Source: Nevskia sp964451925
GTDB taxonomy: Bacteria > Pseudomonadota > Gammaproteobacteria > Nevskiales > Nevskiaceae
Assembly: GCA_964451925.1 (NCBI GenBank)
Contig: CAYVKA010000004.1
Coordinates: 1 to 64,000 of the forward strand
Length of the DNA: 64,000 nucleotides
Direction of reading: 5' to 3'
Shown: positions 15,378 through 24,933 of the stretch, in pieces
How positions within the stretch are numbered: position 1 is the first letter of the stretch
Layout: each line of letters opens with the position of its first letter
The notes under the pieces: model-generated
What the model was told of the DNA's origin: nothing
The model's database searches: none
Seen by the model: only the letters and a program-made list of their open reading frames with translations
Position numbers and translations under genes: made by a program

Positions 15378-18300
15378 ATGTGGATTGTTAGAGTCGCGCT
15401 GCAGCGTCCTTACACCTTCATCGTGCTGGCCCTGCTGATTGTGTTGCTGGGCGTGTTCACGATCATCCGCACCGCCACCGACATCTTCCCCAACATCAGG
15501 ATTCCGGTGGTTGCGGCGGTGTGGAGCTACTCCGGCCTGCCGCCGGACGAGATGTCCAACCGCATCATCCTGTTCTCCGAGCGCACGGCGCAGACCGTGG
15601 TCAACGACGTCGAGCACACCGAGTCGCAGTCGCTCAACGGCATCGCGGTGGTGAAATACTTCTTCCAGCCCAACGTCAACGAGGAGCTGTCCTACGCCCA
15701 GATCACCGGCGTGTCGCAGACGCAGCTGCGCTTCTCGCCGCCGGGAACCAATCCGCCGTTCATCCTGGCCTACAACGCCTCCAGCGTGCCGATCATCCAG
15801 CTGGCGCTGTCCAGCAGCAAGCTGTCCGAGTCGCAGATCTTCGACCTGGCCAACACCGTCATCCGCACCGCGCTGTCCACGGTGCAGGGCGCCTCGCTGC
15901 CCTTCCCCTACGGCGGCAAGCAGCGCCAGGTGCAGGTGGACCTGGACCCGAAGGCGCTGCGCGCCAGGGGGCTGTCCGGCACCGATGTCACCTCCGCCAT
16001 CGCGGCGCAGAACCTGGTGCTGCCGGCCGGCACCGAGAAGATCGGCGGGCTCGAATACTTCGTCAAACTCAACGCCAGCCCGCAGAAGCTGGAAGAGTTG
16101 AACGACGTGCCGATCCGCACGCGCGACGGCAGCGTGGTCTATGTGCGCGACGTCGCGCACGTGCGCGACGGCTATCCGCCGCAGACCAACATCGTGCGCC
16201 TGGAAGGCAAGCGCGCGGTGCTGATGAGCGTGCTCAAGACCGGCAGCGCGTCGACGCTGGACATCATCAACAGCATCAACCAGAAGCTGCCGCAGATCCG
16301 CGCCTCGCTGCCGCCGGAGTTGACCATCCAGGCGCTGGGCGACCAGTCGATCTTCGTGCGCGGCGCCATCTCCGGCGTGATCCGCGAGGCGGTCATCGCC
16401 GCGGCGCTGACCGGCCTGATGATCCTGCTGTTCCTGGGCAGCTGGCGCAGCACGCTGATCATCACCATCTCCATACCGCTGTCGATCCTGGCTTCGATCA
16501 TCTGCCTGTCGGCGCTGGGCGAAACCATCAACATCATGACCCTGGGCGGCCTGGCGCTGGCGGTGGGCATCCTGGTGGACGATGCCACGGTGACCATCGA
16601 GAACATCAACTGGCACCTGGAACACGGCAAGGACGTGGAGACCGCCATCCTCGACGGCGCGGCGCAGATCGCGCTGCCGGCGCTGGTGTCGACGCTGGCG
16701 ATCTGCATTGTGTTCGTGCCGATGTTCCTGCTGGCCGGCATTGCCAAGTACCTGTTCGTACCGCTGGCCGAAGCGGTGGTGTTTGCCATGCTGGCGTCCT
16801 ACGTGCTGTCGCGCACGCTGGTGCCGACGCTGGCCAAGTACTGGCTGCAGCCGCATGACGCGGAAGGGCACACGCGCAAGCGCAACGCGATGGCGCGCTT
16901 CCAGGCCGGCTTCGAGCGGCGCTTCGAGCAGCTGCGCGAGCGCTACCATGCGCTGCTGGAGGCGGCGCTGCACGCCGGGCCGCGTTTCGCCGGCGTATTC
17001 CTGATGGCGATGGCGGCCACCGCCATCCTGGCATTCCCCCTCGGCAGCTACCTGCCGGGCCTGGGCCAGGACTTCTTCCCCAGCGTTGACGCCGGCCAGA
17101 TCAAGCTGCACCTGCGCGCCCGCACCGGCACCCGCATCGAGGAGACCGCCGCGCTGTGCGACGCGGTGGAGGCGGCAATCCGCGACACCATTCCGGCCGG
17201 GGAACTGGCCAATGTGGTCGACAACATCGGCCTGCCCTACAGCGGCATCAACACCGCCTACAGCACCTCGGCCGCGGTCGGCCCTGGCGACGCGGACATC
17301 TTCGTCACGCTCAACCAGGAGCATCACCCCACCGCCGGCTACGTGCGCACGCTGCGCACCCGGCTGGCGGAATCGTTCCCGTCGACCTCGTTTGCCTTCC
17401 TGCCGGCCGACATCGTCAGCCAGATCCTCAACTTCGGCTTGCCCAGCCCGATCGACATCCAGATCAGCGGCTTCAATGTCGCCGGCAACCGCGAATACGC
17501 CAACGCCCTGCTCAACAAGCTGCGCGGCATTCCCGGGGCGGTGGACCTGCGCATCCAGCAGGCCTTCGACTACCCGCAGATCAATGTCGACGTCGACCGC
17601 AGCAAGGCGCAGCTGCTCGGCCTGACGCAGCAGAACGTGGCCAGCAACATGCTGGTGTCGCTGTCCGGCAGCTTCCAGACCTCGCCTTCGTTCTGGATCG
17701 ATCCCAAAACCGGCACGCAGTACAGCGTCGCCACGCAAACGCCGCAGGCGCGCCTGGATTCGCTCAACGATCTGGCCACCACGCCGATGACGGTCGGCAA
17801 CGGCCAGGGCACCAACGGCGTGCCGCAGCTGCTGGCCAACGTCGCCAGCTTCCACCGCAGCGTCGGCCCGGCGGTGGTGAGCCATTACAACGCCACGCCA
17901 GTGCTGGACATCTTCGGCACGGTGCAGAACAGCGATCTGGGCTTCATCTCGGCGCAGGTCAACAGGATCGTGGCCGAGTCGAAGAAGGATCTGCCCAAGG
18001 GTTCGCAGATCGCGGTGCGCGGCCAGGTGCAGACCATGCGGCAGTCGTTCAACGGCCTGCTCATCGGCCTGGTCGGCGCGATCGTGCTGGTCTACCTGCT
18101 GATCGTGGTCAACTTCCAGTCCTGGCTCGACCCCTTCATCATCATCACCGCCCTGCCCGCCGCGCTGGCCGGCATCGTCTGGATGCTGTTCCTGACCCAT
18201 ACCACGGTCAGCGTGCCGGCGCTTACCGGGGCCATCATGTGCATGGGCGTGGCCACCGCCAACAGCGTGCTGATCGTCAGCTTCGCCCGCGAGCGCATGA

Positions 18301-18554
18301 ACGCCGGCGATGACGCCTACCAGGCCGCCTCACAGGCCGGCTTCACCCGTTTCCGCCCGGTTCTGATGACCGCGCTGGCGATGATCATCGGCATGATCCC
18401 GATGGCCCTCGGCCTGGGCGACGGCGGCGAGCAGAACGCGCCGCTGGGCCGCGCGGTGATCGGCGGCCTGATCTTCGCCACCATGGCAACCCTGTTCTTC
18501 GTGCCCACGGTGTTCAGCATCATTCACGGCCGCAGCCAGTCGCGCGCGCACTAG
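15378..18554 (+). CDS. RND efflux pump permease (HAE1-like)
   Basis: The 1,058-residue inner-membrane protein has the RND layout: TM1, a large periplasmic loop, TM2-7, a second loop, and TM8-12. The proton-relay Asp pair is present in TM4 (A-V-G-I-L-V-D-D-A-T-V-T-I-E-N). It should export drugs, solvents or other amphiphiles by proton exchange as a trimer. ATG 15378 follows CTGGAGCACAGG. It is the first gene of an operon with an adaptor and an outer-membrane factor. The order pump–adaptor–OMF is less common than adaptor first. Confidence 0.95.
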   Translation: MWIVRVALQRPYTFIVLALLIVLLGVFTIIRTATDIFPNIRIPVVAAVWSYSGLPPDEMSNRIILFSERTAQTVVNDVEHTESQSLNGIAVVKYFFQPNVNEELSYAQITGVSQTQLRFSPPGTNPPFILAYNASSVPIIQLALSSSKLSESQIFDLANTVIRTALSTVQGASLPFPYGGKQRQVQVDLDPKALRARGLSGTDVTSAIAAQNLVLPAGTEKIGGLEYFVKLNASPQKLEELNDVPIRTRDGSVVYVRDVAHVRDGYPPQTNIVRLEGKRAVLMSVLKTGSASTLDIINSINQKLPQIRASLPPELTIQALGDQSIFVRGAISGVIREAVIAAALTGLMILLFLGSWRSTLIITISIPLSILASIICLSALGETINIMTLGGLALAVGILVDDATVTIENINWHLEHGKDVETAILDGAAQIALPALVSTLAICIVFVPMFLLAGIAKYLFVPLAEAVVFAMLASYVLSRTLVPTLAKYWLQPHDAEGHTRKRNAMARFQAGFERRFEQLRERYHALLEAALHAGPRFAGVFLMAMAATAILAFPLGSYLPGLGQDFFPSVDAGQIKLHLRARTGTRIEETAALCDAVEAAIRDTIPAGELANVVDNIGLPYSGINTAYSTSAAVGPGDADIFVTLNQEHHPTAGYVRTLRTRLAESFPSTSFAFLPADIVSQILNFGLPSPIDIQISGFNVAGNREYANALLNKLRGIPGAVDLRIQQAFDYPQINVDVDRSKAQLLGLTQQNVASNMLVSLSGSFQTSPSFWIDPKTGTQYSVATQTPQARLDSLNDLATTPMTVGNGQGTNGVPQLLANVASFHRSVGPAVVSHYNATPVLDIFGTVQNSDLGFISAQVNRIVAESKKDLPKGSQIAVRGQVQTMRQSFNGLLIGLVGAIVLVYLLIVVNFQSWLDPFIIITALPAALAGIVWMLFLTHTTVSVPALTGAIMCMGVATANSVLIVSFARERMNAGDDAYQAASQAGFTRFRPVLMTALAMIIGMIPMALGLGDGGEQNAPLGRAVIGGLIFATMATLFFVPTVFSIIHGRSQSRAH

Positions 18555-18573
18555 TCAACATCCGGAGACCCCC

Positions 18574-19776
18574 ATGTCCGAGCATTCGCCCTATCTGTCC
18601 GACAACGGCCCGCCGAGCCGGGTGCGCCGTTATGCCCTGATCGCATTGGTCCTCGCCCTGGTGCTCGCCGTATGGGGCGTGTTTGGCCGCATCACCGCCC
18701 GCGCCGCGCTCGGCCGCGAAACCGCGGAGGCGGCGGTGCCCACGGTCATCACGCTCAAGCCCAGCCACGGGCCTTCCGGGGAGGACCTGGTACTGCCCGG
18801 CACGGTGCAGGCCTATTTCGACGCGCCGATCTACGCCCGCACCAGCGGCTACCTGAAGACCTGGTACACCGATATCGGCACTCCGGTGAAGAAGGGGCAA
18901 CTGCTGGCCGAGATCGACACGCCGGAAGTGGACCAGCAGCTGAACCAGGCGGAAGCCGACCTGGGCACAGCCAAGGCCAACTACGAGCTGGCGCAGTCGA
19001 CCAATACGCGCTGGCAAGGGCTGCTGGCGACCGATTCGGTATCCAAGCAGGATGCCGACGAGAAGGCCGGCGACGCCGCGGCGAAGAAGGCGGCGATGGA
19101 GTCCGCCGCCGCCAACCTGCGCCGGCTGCATGACCTGGAATCGTTCAAGCGGGTAGTCGCGCCATTCGATGGCGTGGTGGTGCAGCGCAATACCGACATC
19201 GGCGCCCTGATCAACGCCGGCCAGAGCAGCGGCACCCAGCTGTTCCAGGTTTCCGACATACGCAAGCTGCGCGTCTACGTGCAGGTGCCGCAGCCCTACG
19301 CCAGCGCCGCCATTCCCGGCACCGTGGGGCAGCTGGAGTTCACCGAGCGGCCGGGCAGGATGTATCCGGCGCAGATCGTGCGCAACGCCAGCGCGCTCGA
19401 TCCGAACGCCCGCACGCTGCAGGTGGAGCTGCAGGTGGACAACGCCAAGGGCGAGCTGTTCCCCGGCTCCTACGCCGAAGTGCACTTCAAGCTGCCGGTC
19501 AACGCCGACAGCCTGCGCCTGCCGGCGAACACCGTGCTGTTCCGCACCGCCGGGCTGCAGGTGGCGACAGTCGGCGCCGACCACGTGGTGAAACTGAAGA
19601 ACATCAGCCAGGGCCGTGATTTCGGCAGCTCCATCGAAATTCTCGACGGCATCACGGCGGACGACAACGTCGTCCTCAACCCGCCCGACTCGCTGGCGGA
19701 CGGGGTCAAGGTGCGCATCGCCCCGCCTGCGGCAGAGCAGCCGGCTCCGCAGCCGGGCAAGGACAAGGTGTCGTGA
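18574..19776 (+). CDS. RND periplasmic adaptor (membrane fusion protein)
   Basis: The 400-residue protein has an N-terminal membrane anchor (residues about 22-42), a lipoyl-like half (A-R-T-S-G-Y-L-K-T-W-Y, then G-Q-L-L-A-E-I-D-T-P-E-V), a helical hairpin (residues about 120-190), the second lipoyl half (A-P-F-D-G-V-V-V-Q-R-N-T-D-I-G), a beta-barrel and a membrane-proximal domain. It bridges the pump and the outer-membrane channel. It begins 19 bases after the permease and overlaps the next gene by 4 bp. Confidence 0.95.
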   Translation: MSEHSPYLSDNGPPSRVRRYALIALVLALVLAVWGVFGRITARAALGRETAEAAVPTVITLKPSHGPSGEDLVLPGTVQAYFDAPIYARTSGYLKTWYTDIGTPVKKGQLLAEIDTPEVDQQLNQAEADLGTAKANYELAQSTNTRWQGLLATDSVSKQDADEKAGDAAAKKAAMESAAANLRRLHDLESFKRVVAPFDGVVVQRNTDIGALINAGQSSGTQLFQVSDIRKLRVYVQVPQPYASAAIPGTVGQLEFTERPGRMYPAQIVRNASALDPNARTLQVELQVDNAKGELFPGSYAEVHFKLPVNADSLRLPANTVLFRTAGLQVATVGADHVVKLKNISQGRDFGSSIEILDGITADDNVVLNPPDSLADGVKVRIAPPAAEQPAPQPGKDKVS

Positions 19777-21254
19777 ACCGCCGCCTTCCGCTGGCGGCGT
19801 TGGCCATGGCGCTGGGCGGCACGCTCGCCGCCTGCTCCTTCGCGCCGGACTACAAGGCGCCGGAAACCGCCGCCGCGCCGGCCGCCTACAAGGAAACCGG
19901 CGACTGGAAACTGGCGCAGCCGGCCGATGCCGAGCCGCGCGGCAACTGGTGGAGCCTCTTCAACGATCCCCAGCTCAATGCGCTGGAAGCCAGGGTGACC
20001 GCCGCTAACCAGGACATCAAGGCAGCGTTTGCCCGCCTGGAACAAGCGCGCGCGCAGTCCCGCGCGGCCCGTGCCGATCTGTTCCCGACCCTCACGGCAG
20101 GCCCTACGCTGACGCGCTCGCGCGCTTCGCAGAACGGCCCGCACTACGCTCCGGGCGCGGAACCCACCGGCAACGATTTCCTGCTGCAAGCCGACCTGTC
20201 GTATGAAATCGACGTCTGGGGCCGGGTGCGCAATGCGCTGAGCGCGGCCAACGCGGGCGCCCAGGCCAGCGCCGCGGATCTGGCCACACTGGACCTGAGC
20301 ACCCACGCGGAGCTGGCGACCGACTACTTCTCGTTGCGCGGCGCCGACAGCCAGCAAGTGCTGCTGGACCAGACCGTGGCCGACTACACCAAGGCGCTGC
20401 AGCTGGAACAGAATCTTTATAACGGCGGCGCCGCGGCGCTGAGCGACCTGGTGCAGGCGCAGGCACAACTCGAAACCGCCAGGACCCAGGCCGCCGACGT
20501 ACGCCTGCAGCGGGCACAGCTCGAGCACGCCATCGCCGTACTGGTGGGCGAAGCGGCTTCCGGCTTCAAACTGGATCCCATGCCGCTTCCGCTGGAGCTG
20601 GCTCCTCCGGCCATCGATCCCGGCACCCCTTCCACTCTGTTGGAGCGTCGGCCGGACGTTGCCGCCGCCGAGCGCCGCGTCGCCGCCGCCAATGCGCAGA
20701 TCGGCGTGGCCCGAGCCGCCTATTTTCCGGTATTCAGCCTGTCCGCCTCGGCCGGCTACGACAGCACTCACAGCTCCAACTGGATCGAGGCGCCGAGCAC
20801 GATCTGGTCGATCGGCCCTTCGGCGGTGCTGACCCTGTTCGACGCTGGCCGCCACGCCGCGCAGTCGGCCCAGGCGCATGCCGCCTACGACGAACAGGTC
20901 GCCGACTACCGCGGCAGCGTGCTGAACGCCTACCGCGAAGTGGAGGACAACATCGCCGCACTACGCCAGCTGGAGCAGGAAAGCATCAGCCAGGCCGCAG
21001 CGGTCAACGCCACGCGCAAGGCGCAACAGCAGGCCGTGTACCGCTACAAGGGCGGCATCGTGACCTACCTGGAAGTGGTGACGACGGAAAATGCCGCGCT
21101 GCAGGCGCAGCTGTCCGCCGCCAACATCCAGGCGCGGCGCCTTGGCGCCGGCGTGCTGCTGGTCAAGGCCCTGGGCGGCGGCTGGCACACACCCATCGCA
21201 GCACAGGCGCAGGCTGCCGGCGGCATCAACGCCGCCGGCACCGCACCGAACTGA
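19773..21254 (+). CDS. NodT/OprM-type outer-membrane efflux lipoprotein
   Basis: The 493-residue precursor starts at GTG 19773, overlapping the adaptor stop (GTGA). It has a lipoprotein signal ending in L-A-A-C. The mature part shows two OEP repeats (N-W-W-S-L-F-N-D-P-Q-L-N at residue about 58; R-R-P-D-V-A-A-A-E-R-R-V near 295), typical of TolC-like trimeric channels of the NodT/OprM class. It should complete the tripartite pump. Confidence 0.95.
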   Translation: MNRRLPLAALAMALGGTLAACSFAPDYKAPETAAAPAAYKETGDWKLAQPADAEPRGNWWSLFNDPQLNALEARVTAANQDIKAAFARLEQARAQSRAARADLFPTLTAGPTLTRSRASQNGPHYAPGAEPTGNDFLLQADLSYEIDVWGRVRNALSAANAGAQASAADLATLDLSTHAELATDYFSLRGADSQQVLLDQTVADYTKALQLEQNLYNGGAAALSDLVQAQAQLETARTQAADVRLQRAQLEHAIAVLVGEAASGFKLDPMPLPLELAPPAIDPGTPSTLLERRPDVAAAERRVAAANAQIGVARAAYFPVFSLSASAGYDSTHSSNWIEAPSTIWSIGPSAVLTLFDAGRHAAQSAQAHAAYDEQVADYRGSVLNAYREVEDNIAALRQLEQESISQAAAVNATRKAQQQAVYRYKGGIVTYLEVVTTENAALQAQLSAANIQARRLGAGVLLVKALGGGWHTPIAAQAQAAGGINAAGTAPN

Positions 21255-21285
21255 GTCCGGTTGCGACGGGCCGCGGGGCAGCCGC

Positions 21286-21963
21286 ATGGGCATCCATCGC
21301 ACCTGCATGCGGGATCACATCCGCAATGCCATTGTGTCGCGCATCCTCGACGGCAGCACACCGCCGGGCACGCGCCTGAAGGAAATGACGCTGGCGCACG
21401 AATTCAACGTCAGCCAGGCGCCGGTGCGCGAGGCGCTGCGCGAGCTGGAGGCCATCGGCCTGCTCGAATCCGAACGCTATCGCGGCACGCGGGTGCGCAG
21501 CATCGAGCTCGACGAGCTGCGCGAAGCCTATGAGTTGCGCGCCGCGATCGAGGAGTCGGCAGCACGGCTGGCGGTACCCTGCAGCAAGACCGACCTGGAC
21601 AAGCTGGAAGGCGATCTCAAGCTGATGCGCCGCGCCACGCGCGAGCGCGATACCGACGCCTACATGGACAGCGCGGTGAATTTTCACCGCCATATCGTGC
21701 AGATGTCGGGCAACCGGCTCTACTTGCGCGCCTGGGAACATATGGCCTGGGACATCCGCGCGCGCATCGCGGTGCAGCGCATCGGCCTCTATTCGCTGTT
21801 CACCGAAGAACGCAAGCAGATCGTCGCGGCGTTGCGCGGCGGTGATGGCGAACGTGCCGGACAGTTGCTGCGCCAGATCATCGGCGAGCTGCTGATCCGC
21901 CTGAAAAAAATCCAGCATACCTCGATGCCGCCCCGGACCGTCAGCCTGCGAGCCGAAAGCTGA
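21286..21963 (+). CDS. GntR family regulator, FCD type
   Basis: The 225-residue protein has an N-terminal winged helix (R-D-H-I-R-N-A-I-V-S-R-I-L-D-G, then L-A-x-x-F-x-V-S-Q-A-P-V-R-E-A-L-R-E-L) and a helical FCD effector domain (residues about 80-215) with D and H metal/ligand positions (N-F-H-R-H-I near 130). It ends the efflux operon, 31 bases after the OMF gene, and likely controls it by binding the promoter palindrome at 15255-15268. ATG 21286 was chosen because it immediately precedes the winged helix. The effector is unknown. Confidence 0.88.
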   Translation: MGIHRTCMRDHIRNAIVSRILDGSTPPGTRLKEMTLAHEFNVSQAPVREALRELEAIGLLESERYRGTRVRSIELDELREAYELRAAIEESAARLAVPCSKTDLDKLEGDLKLMRRATRERDTDAYMDSAVNFHRHIVQMSGNRLYLRAWEHMAWDIRARIAVQRIGLYSLFTEERKQIVAALRGGDGERAGQLLRQIIGELLIRLKKIQHTSMPPRTVSLRAES

Positions 21964-22265
21964 GGAACCGTCAGGCCGTCAATAAAAAAAACCTCGGCAT
22001 GGCCGCCTATCTGAACTACTTAGGCTAGAGCCGATCACTACACACCCCCTTGAATTGTTTCTGATAACTGACGCAGCTTTCATACTTTCACTTAACTTAT
22101 TTTTACAAGTCTGCACTCATCTGGGCCTTTCAATTGGTCGAAAATAGATTCTGGAATTTGGCCCGTTAATTGCCGGTTCTAATGTCATGAAAATGTAAGC
22201 CAACCTCGCAATACCAAAAGGCTGCAGTTGACATGGAGCAATTTTTTTCATAAAGGAGTATGAAC
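21964..22265. other. low-GC intergenic stretch before the sulfatase operon
   Basis: No gene is visible in these 302 bases. The GC content drops sharply here and stays lower through about 23.1 kb and again at 31.7-33.1 kb, unlike the surrounding DNA. This marks the left side of a probably transferred block. A TTGACA-like hexamer lies close to 22227, before the AAGGAG site of the next gene. Confidence 0.5.
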
Positions 22266-22502
22266 ATGACCCGCAGTAGATCCCTACTGCTATTCGTTGC
22301 ACTGTTCTTGTGCGCCTCGGATGCAATGGCCTATCTGGATCCAAATGCCGGGGGCATGGTTTTCCAGATGCTCGTTCCGGTGATCGCGGCGGTAGTAGGT
22401 TGGTCTTCCCTGATTAAACAGAAGTTATATTCCGGTCTATCGCGAGTATGGGCCAAGTTCGGCAGAAAAAAGGCCGCCCAAGAGCAATCCTCCCGTCATT
22501 GA
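22266..22502 (+). CDS. small membrane protein of sulfatase/exopolysaccharide loci
   Basis: The 78-residue precursor has a signal-like hydrophobic N-terminus, then Y-L-D-P-N-A-G-G, a second hydrophobic segment (M-V-F-Q-M-L-V-P-V-I-A-A-V-V-G-W) and a basic C-terminus. Short proteins with a D-P-x-x-G motif followed by one membrane segment often sit beside alkaline-phosphatase/sulfatase-superfamily membrane enzymes (recalled). ATG 22266 is favoured over 22260 by an AAGGAG at 7-nt spacing. It ends 7 bases before the sulfatase gene, so the two are coupled. Confidence 0.7.
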   Translation: MTRSRSLLLFVALFLCASDAMAYLDPNAGGMVFQMLVPVIAAVVGWSSLIKQKLYSGLSRVWAKFGRKKAAQEQSSRH

Positions 22503-22509
22503 CAGGTCC

Positions 22510-23154
22510 ATGCGACTATTCGCCGCCATGTGGCCGATAGCGGTCGCGATTTGGGGATGTCTACTACCTTCGTACATTCTCCCGCATATAGATTCCTATC
22601 TGCATAATCACGATGGCCTCTATATAGCCCGGATCTATGGTGAGTCTGCCGTTCTATGCTCGCCGTTGATGCTGGTAGTTGGGCTTCTTTCAATTACCGG
22701 AGCCTGCCTTACCGCAGGAATCGCGCGCGCCGATGTAACAGTGCATCTAAGTATTATTTGTACTTGGGTGGCTCGCATCCTGATAATTGCTAGCGCTTGC
22801 TCGCTCGCAAACAACTGGATCAAAAGTCTGGATCCAACATTTCAGCTCTTGTCCACGTACAAGCGCTTGATTTTGGCCTTTATCATCGTGAGCTGCGTGG
22901 CGTCTAGTTGGTTGAACGCGAGACCGGGTGGAGTTCTCCATGGTTTAGCGCCAATTGCCCTCGCATCGATACCAGTTGTGTTCATCGCCATGATGTTCCA
23001 TCTGCCACCACCCAACCGCAGCGATGCCATGGCCGCAGTTCGTACTGGCAACGAACTAGCTTCAAGGAACGGAAGTATGTACTTAACGAAACTTAGTGCG
23101 CCGCGTGTATATTCGCCACACTGGCTGCTAGTCAGCAGCCCGCCTCGTGATTAG
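22510..23154 (+). pseudogene. 5' fragment of a membrane sulfatase-like gene, interrupted by a transposon
   Basis: Codons 1-186 (22510-23069) encode five predicted membrane helices, the usual N-terminal anchor of LtaS/EptA-like sulfatase-fold enzymes. At 23069 the gene is cut by the inverted repeat of an 8.66-kb transposon; the remaining codons to 23154 are read from the element. The rest of the gene, the catalytic domain, starts at 31738. Joining 22510-23069 to 31738-33163 gives 1,986 bases, exactly 662 codons, with no stop. The fragment alone has no active site. Confidence 0.9.
23062..23092. repeat. left 8-bp target duplication and 23-bp terminal inverted repeat
   Basis: TCAAGGAA (23062-23069) is followed at once by the 23-bp repeat 23070-23092 (begins CGGAAGTATG, ends AACGAAAC). 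The repeat occurs in perfect inverted form at 31707-31729, next to a second TCAAGGAA. Confidence 0.95.
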
Positions 23155-23516
23155 AAATCATCATCGTCCGATGCCAATGTCTCCAATGGCTCGATTCGCT
23201 TGATCCACCTTTGCATGACACTGATCGCTGAACTGATTTGCGAGGTCAATTCCTGAGCGAGTTCTGGCAGTGACTCGCTGTCGACAGGCACGTTGATGCC
23301 CGCACCGTTGATCACGGTGTGTGTCATCGCATGAAGGCGCAGCAGCATGTCCCTCATTCCGTCCTCGCCGCGAGCTTCGGCCGTCAGTTCGTCCAATTCG
23401 TCAATCGTCTTGATCAGCCCCATGGTGTCGTATTGACCTCGCAGCTTATCGAGTGCCTGGCGGTCGACATTTCCGTACGGCGTCTTAACCGCCCCCTGCG
23501 ATCCTTTCTTCGGCAT
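23151..23516 (-). CDS. hypothetical protein, possibly TnpC-like transposition regulator
   Basis: The 121-residue acidic protein is mostly helical (D-R-Q-A-L-D-K-L-R-G-Q-Y, I-K-T-I-D-E-L-D-E-L-T, L-L-R-L-H-A-M-T-H-T-V-I-N-G-A) and ends in four Asp and a Phe. The pattern recalls small proteins annotated as the post-transcriptional transposase regulator TnpC of Tn4652-type transposons, but I cannot verify this. It is the gene nearest the left end of the element, transcribed outward. Its start ATG 23516 has a GGAGGTA-like site upstream. Confidence 0.6.
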   Translation of the reverse strand: MPKKGSQGAVKTPYGNVDRQALDKLRGQYDTMGLIKTIDELDELTAEARGEDGMRDMLLRLHAMTHTVINGAGINVPVDSESLPELAQELTSQISSAISVMQRWIKRIEPLETLASDDDDF

Positions 23517-23698
23517 GCGTACCTCCCATCGAGTTACTTATTTTCGGGCCACAGCCCCGATGCGGCAGATTGGGTTTTCGGGGTAGAACGAGTCCACTCG
23601 CACATGCTCCGGAACTGCGCTAAGTTCTCATTTAACCACGGCACATCCAGTCGTAGAAAAATGACCCATGACGGCGTCATCCGGCTAGAGGAAGGACG

Positions 23699-24574
23699 AT
23701 GTCAGTCTTCGACTTCACACTCACCTTTGCGCTCGAGCGGGACACGCGGGCACTTCGCCACGTGCGCGAGGTGAAGACGGGGCAGGCGTGCGCCTGCATC
23801 TGCCCAGGCTGCGAGGAGCCCCTGGAGGCAGTCAATGCACAGGCAGCCACCTACAAGATGCGCCCCCACTTCCGGCATCTTGAAGGCCAAAACTCTGCTG
23901 AATGCGCCGCGCGTTCGATCGCCAAGGCGGCCGAAGCGGCCTTGGAGGATGTGCTCAGAGTCCAGTTGCCACCCATCACGCCGCAGCCCAGGACACTGTT
24001 CGATGACAAGCCGCCCGAGGTCGCCGCAACCGAGATCGAGCGCTTCGAGCTGGTCGACCACACCGAGGGCCTGTTGCATTTGCCGGACGGCCGCAAGCTG
24101 CGTGTACGCGTAATCGCGCGCGCCACCGGGGGCAAGAACCTGGAAAGCGACTTTGACTTGATCCTGGACCTCTCCAACGAAGACCTGGAAAGCTGCAAGA
24201 GCCTCGACAATCTGCGGAAGTACCTGACCTTCGATAGCAGCTGTTGGCGTTGGTGCCAGCGGCAGATCAAGCCAACGCTGCTCCCGGAAAAACCGGCAGA
24301 GGATAAGACTGCCAAGCTGGCCATCCCAGCTCCTGACCCCGTGCTGGAGCAACTCATGAGTCAGCGCGTACAGGTGGTGGGTGCGCCGGCGCCGTCCACG
24401 CAGGTCGACGCTTCACCCGCTCGCGTCGTGGAGTACGTCAAGGAATGGACCGAACCGCCCGTGAAATTCCCAGATGGCACCGTGCTGCTTTTTCATCGGA
24501 AACTGACTGCGAGCGGGATCATGCGAGAAACCGTAGAGCGCCTCAGCCCGGAGGATGCCAAGCGATTGGTCTAG
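23699..24574 (+). CDS. CoiA-like zinc-domain cargo protein
   Basis: The 291-residue protein starts with a short domain containing C-P-G-C-E-E-P-L-E-A-V (residues about 38-48) and H-F-R-H (near 60). This C-x-x-C...H-F-x-H pattern occurs at the start of CoiA-type competence/nuclease proteins. The middle (residues 75-180) is a mixed alpha/beta region with many acidic residues, and the C-terminal part is unrecognised. A GAGGAAGGACG site precedes ATG 23699. It could be a DNA-processing or defence-related protein; that is inference. Confidence 0.65.
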   Translation: MSVFDFTLTFALERDTRALRHVREVKTGQACACICPGCEEPLEAVNAQAATYKMRPHFRHLEGQNSAECAARSIAKAAEAALEDVLRVQLPPITPQPRTLFDDKPPEVAATEIERFELVDHTEGLLHLPDGRKLRVRVIARATGGKNLESDFDLILDLSNEDLESCKSLDNLRKYLTFDSSCWRWCQRQIKPTLLPEKPAEDKTAKLAIPAPDPVLEQLMSQRVQVVGAPAPSTQVDASPARVVEYVKEWTEPPVKFPDGTVLLFHRKLTASGIMRETVERLSPEDAKRLV

Positions 24575-24613
24575 TCGCCGCCCTATCCCTGTAACGTGTT
24601 GATCACAATGTTT

Positions 24614-24652
24614 TTGCCCCGCACTCGACGGAATAGGCGAAATGCGGGGCAA
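24614..24652. repeat. inverted repeat after the CoiA-like gene
   Basis: A perfect 10-bp stem (TTGCCCCGCA at 24614-24623 with its complement at 24643-24652) has a 19-nt loop. It lies 39 bases after the CoiA-like gene. No T-run follows on either strand, so it is a weak terminator at best. Confidence 0.5.
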
Positions 24653-24654
24653 GC

Positions 24655-24855
24655 TTAGGAGCGAACCCCCTCGCTGCCAGGTGAATGGCTGCCGGCGAGC
24701 CTCAACTTGCCTTTGCCGCGGCGTTCGAGCCGCCTGCTCAGAGCCTCGCACTCCTCGACGCTGTGTTTGTCAGGCGACACGATCATCTCCAGCAGCCGCC
24801 ATTCCGCCGCGGCCCTGCTGCCCTCGATGACTTCAAGCTCCGGTCGCTCCGTCAT
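24655..24855 (-). CDS. small hypothetical cargo protein
   Basis: The 66-residue reading frame is charged and helical (E-W-R-L-L-E-M-I-V-S-P-D-K-H-S-V-E-E-C-E-A-L-S-R-R-L-E-R-R), with GC-biased third positions like a real gene. The start could be ATG 24853-24855 or an in-frame ATG at 24924, which would give 89 residues and overlap the transposase start region on the other strand. I do not recognise it. Confidence 0.45.
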   Translation of the reverse strand: MTERPELEVIEGSRAAAEWRLLEMIVSPDKHSVEECEALSRRLERRGKGKLRLAGSHSPGSEGVRS

Positions 24856-24933
24856 GGGGCAATGCTGAATGACCCGCCGCCCGCCCGCAAGCCAATCGAC
24901 GAAACAGGTTTCGTCATGTATCATGATAGATAT

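Noticed and set aside
15246..18200. A 984-codon open frame on the minus strand opposite the first RND pump
   Set aside because: It is a GC-rich antisense shadow of the pump gene: Arg/Gly/His/Gln-rich, no domain, and it covers a gene with clear RND motifs.
23070..23092. Tn3-family transposon ends, suggested by the possible TnpC-like gene nearby
   Set aside because: The ends are 23 bp instead of about 38 bp, do not begin GGGG, and make an 8-bp instead of a 5-bp duplication; no Tn3 transposase is present.
24614..24652. Rho-independent terminator after the CoiA-like gene
   Set aside because: The stem is perfect, but neither strand has a T-run after it; kept only as an inverted repeat.
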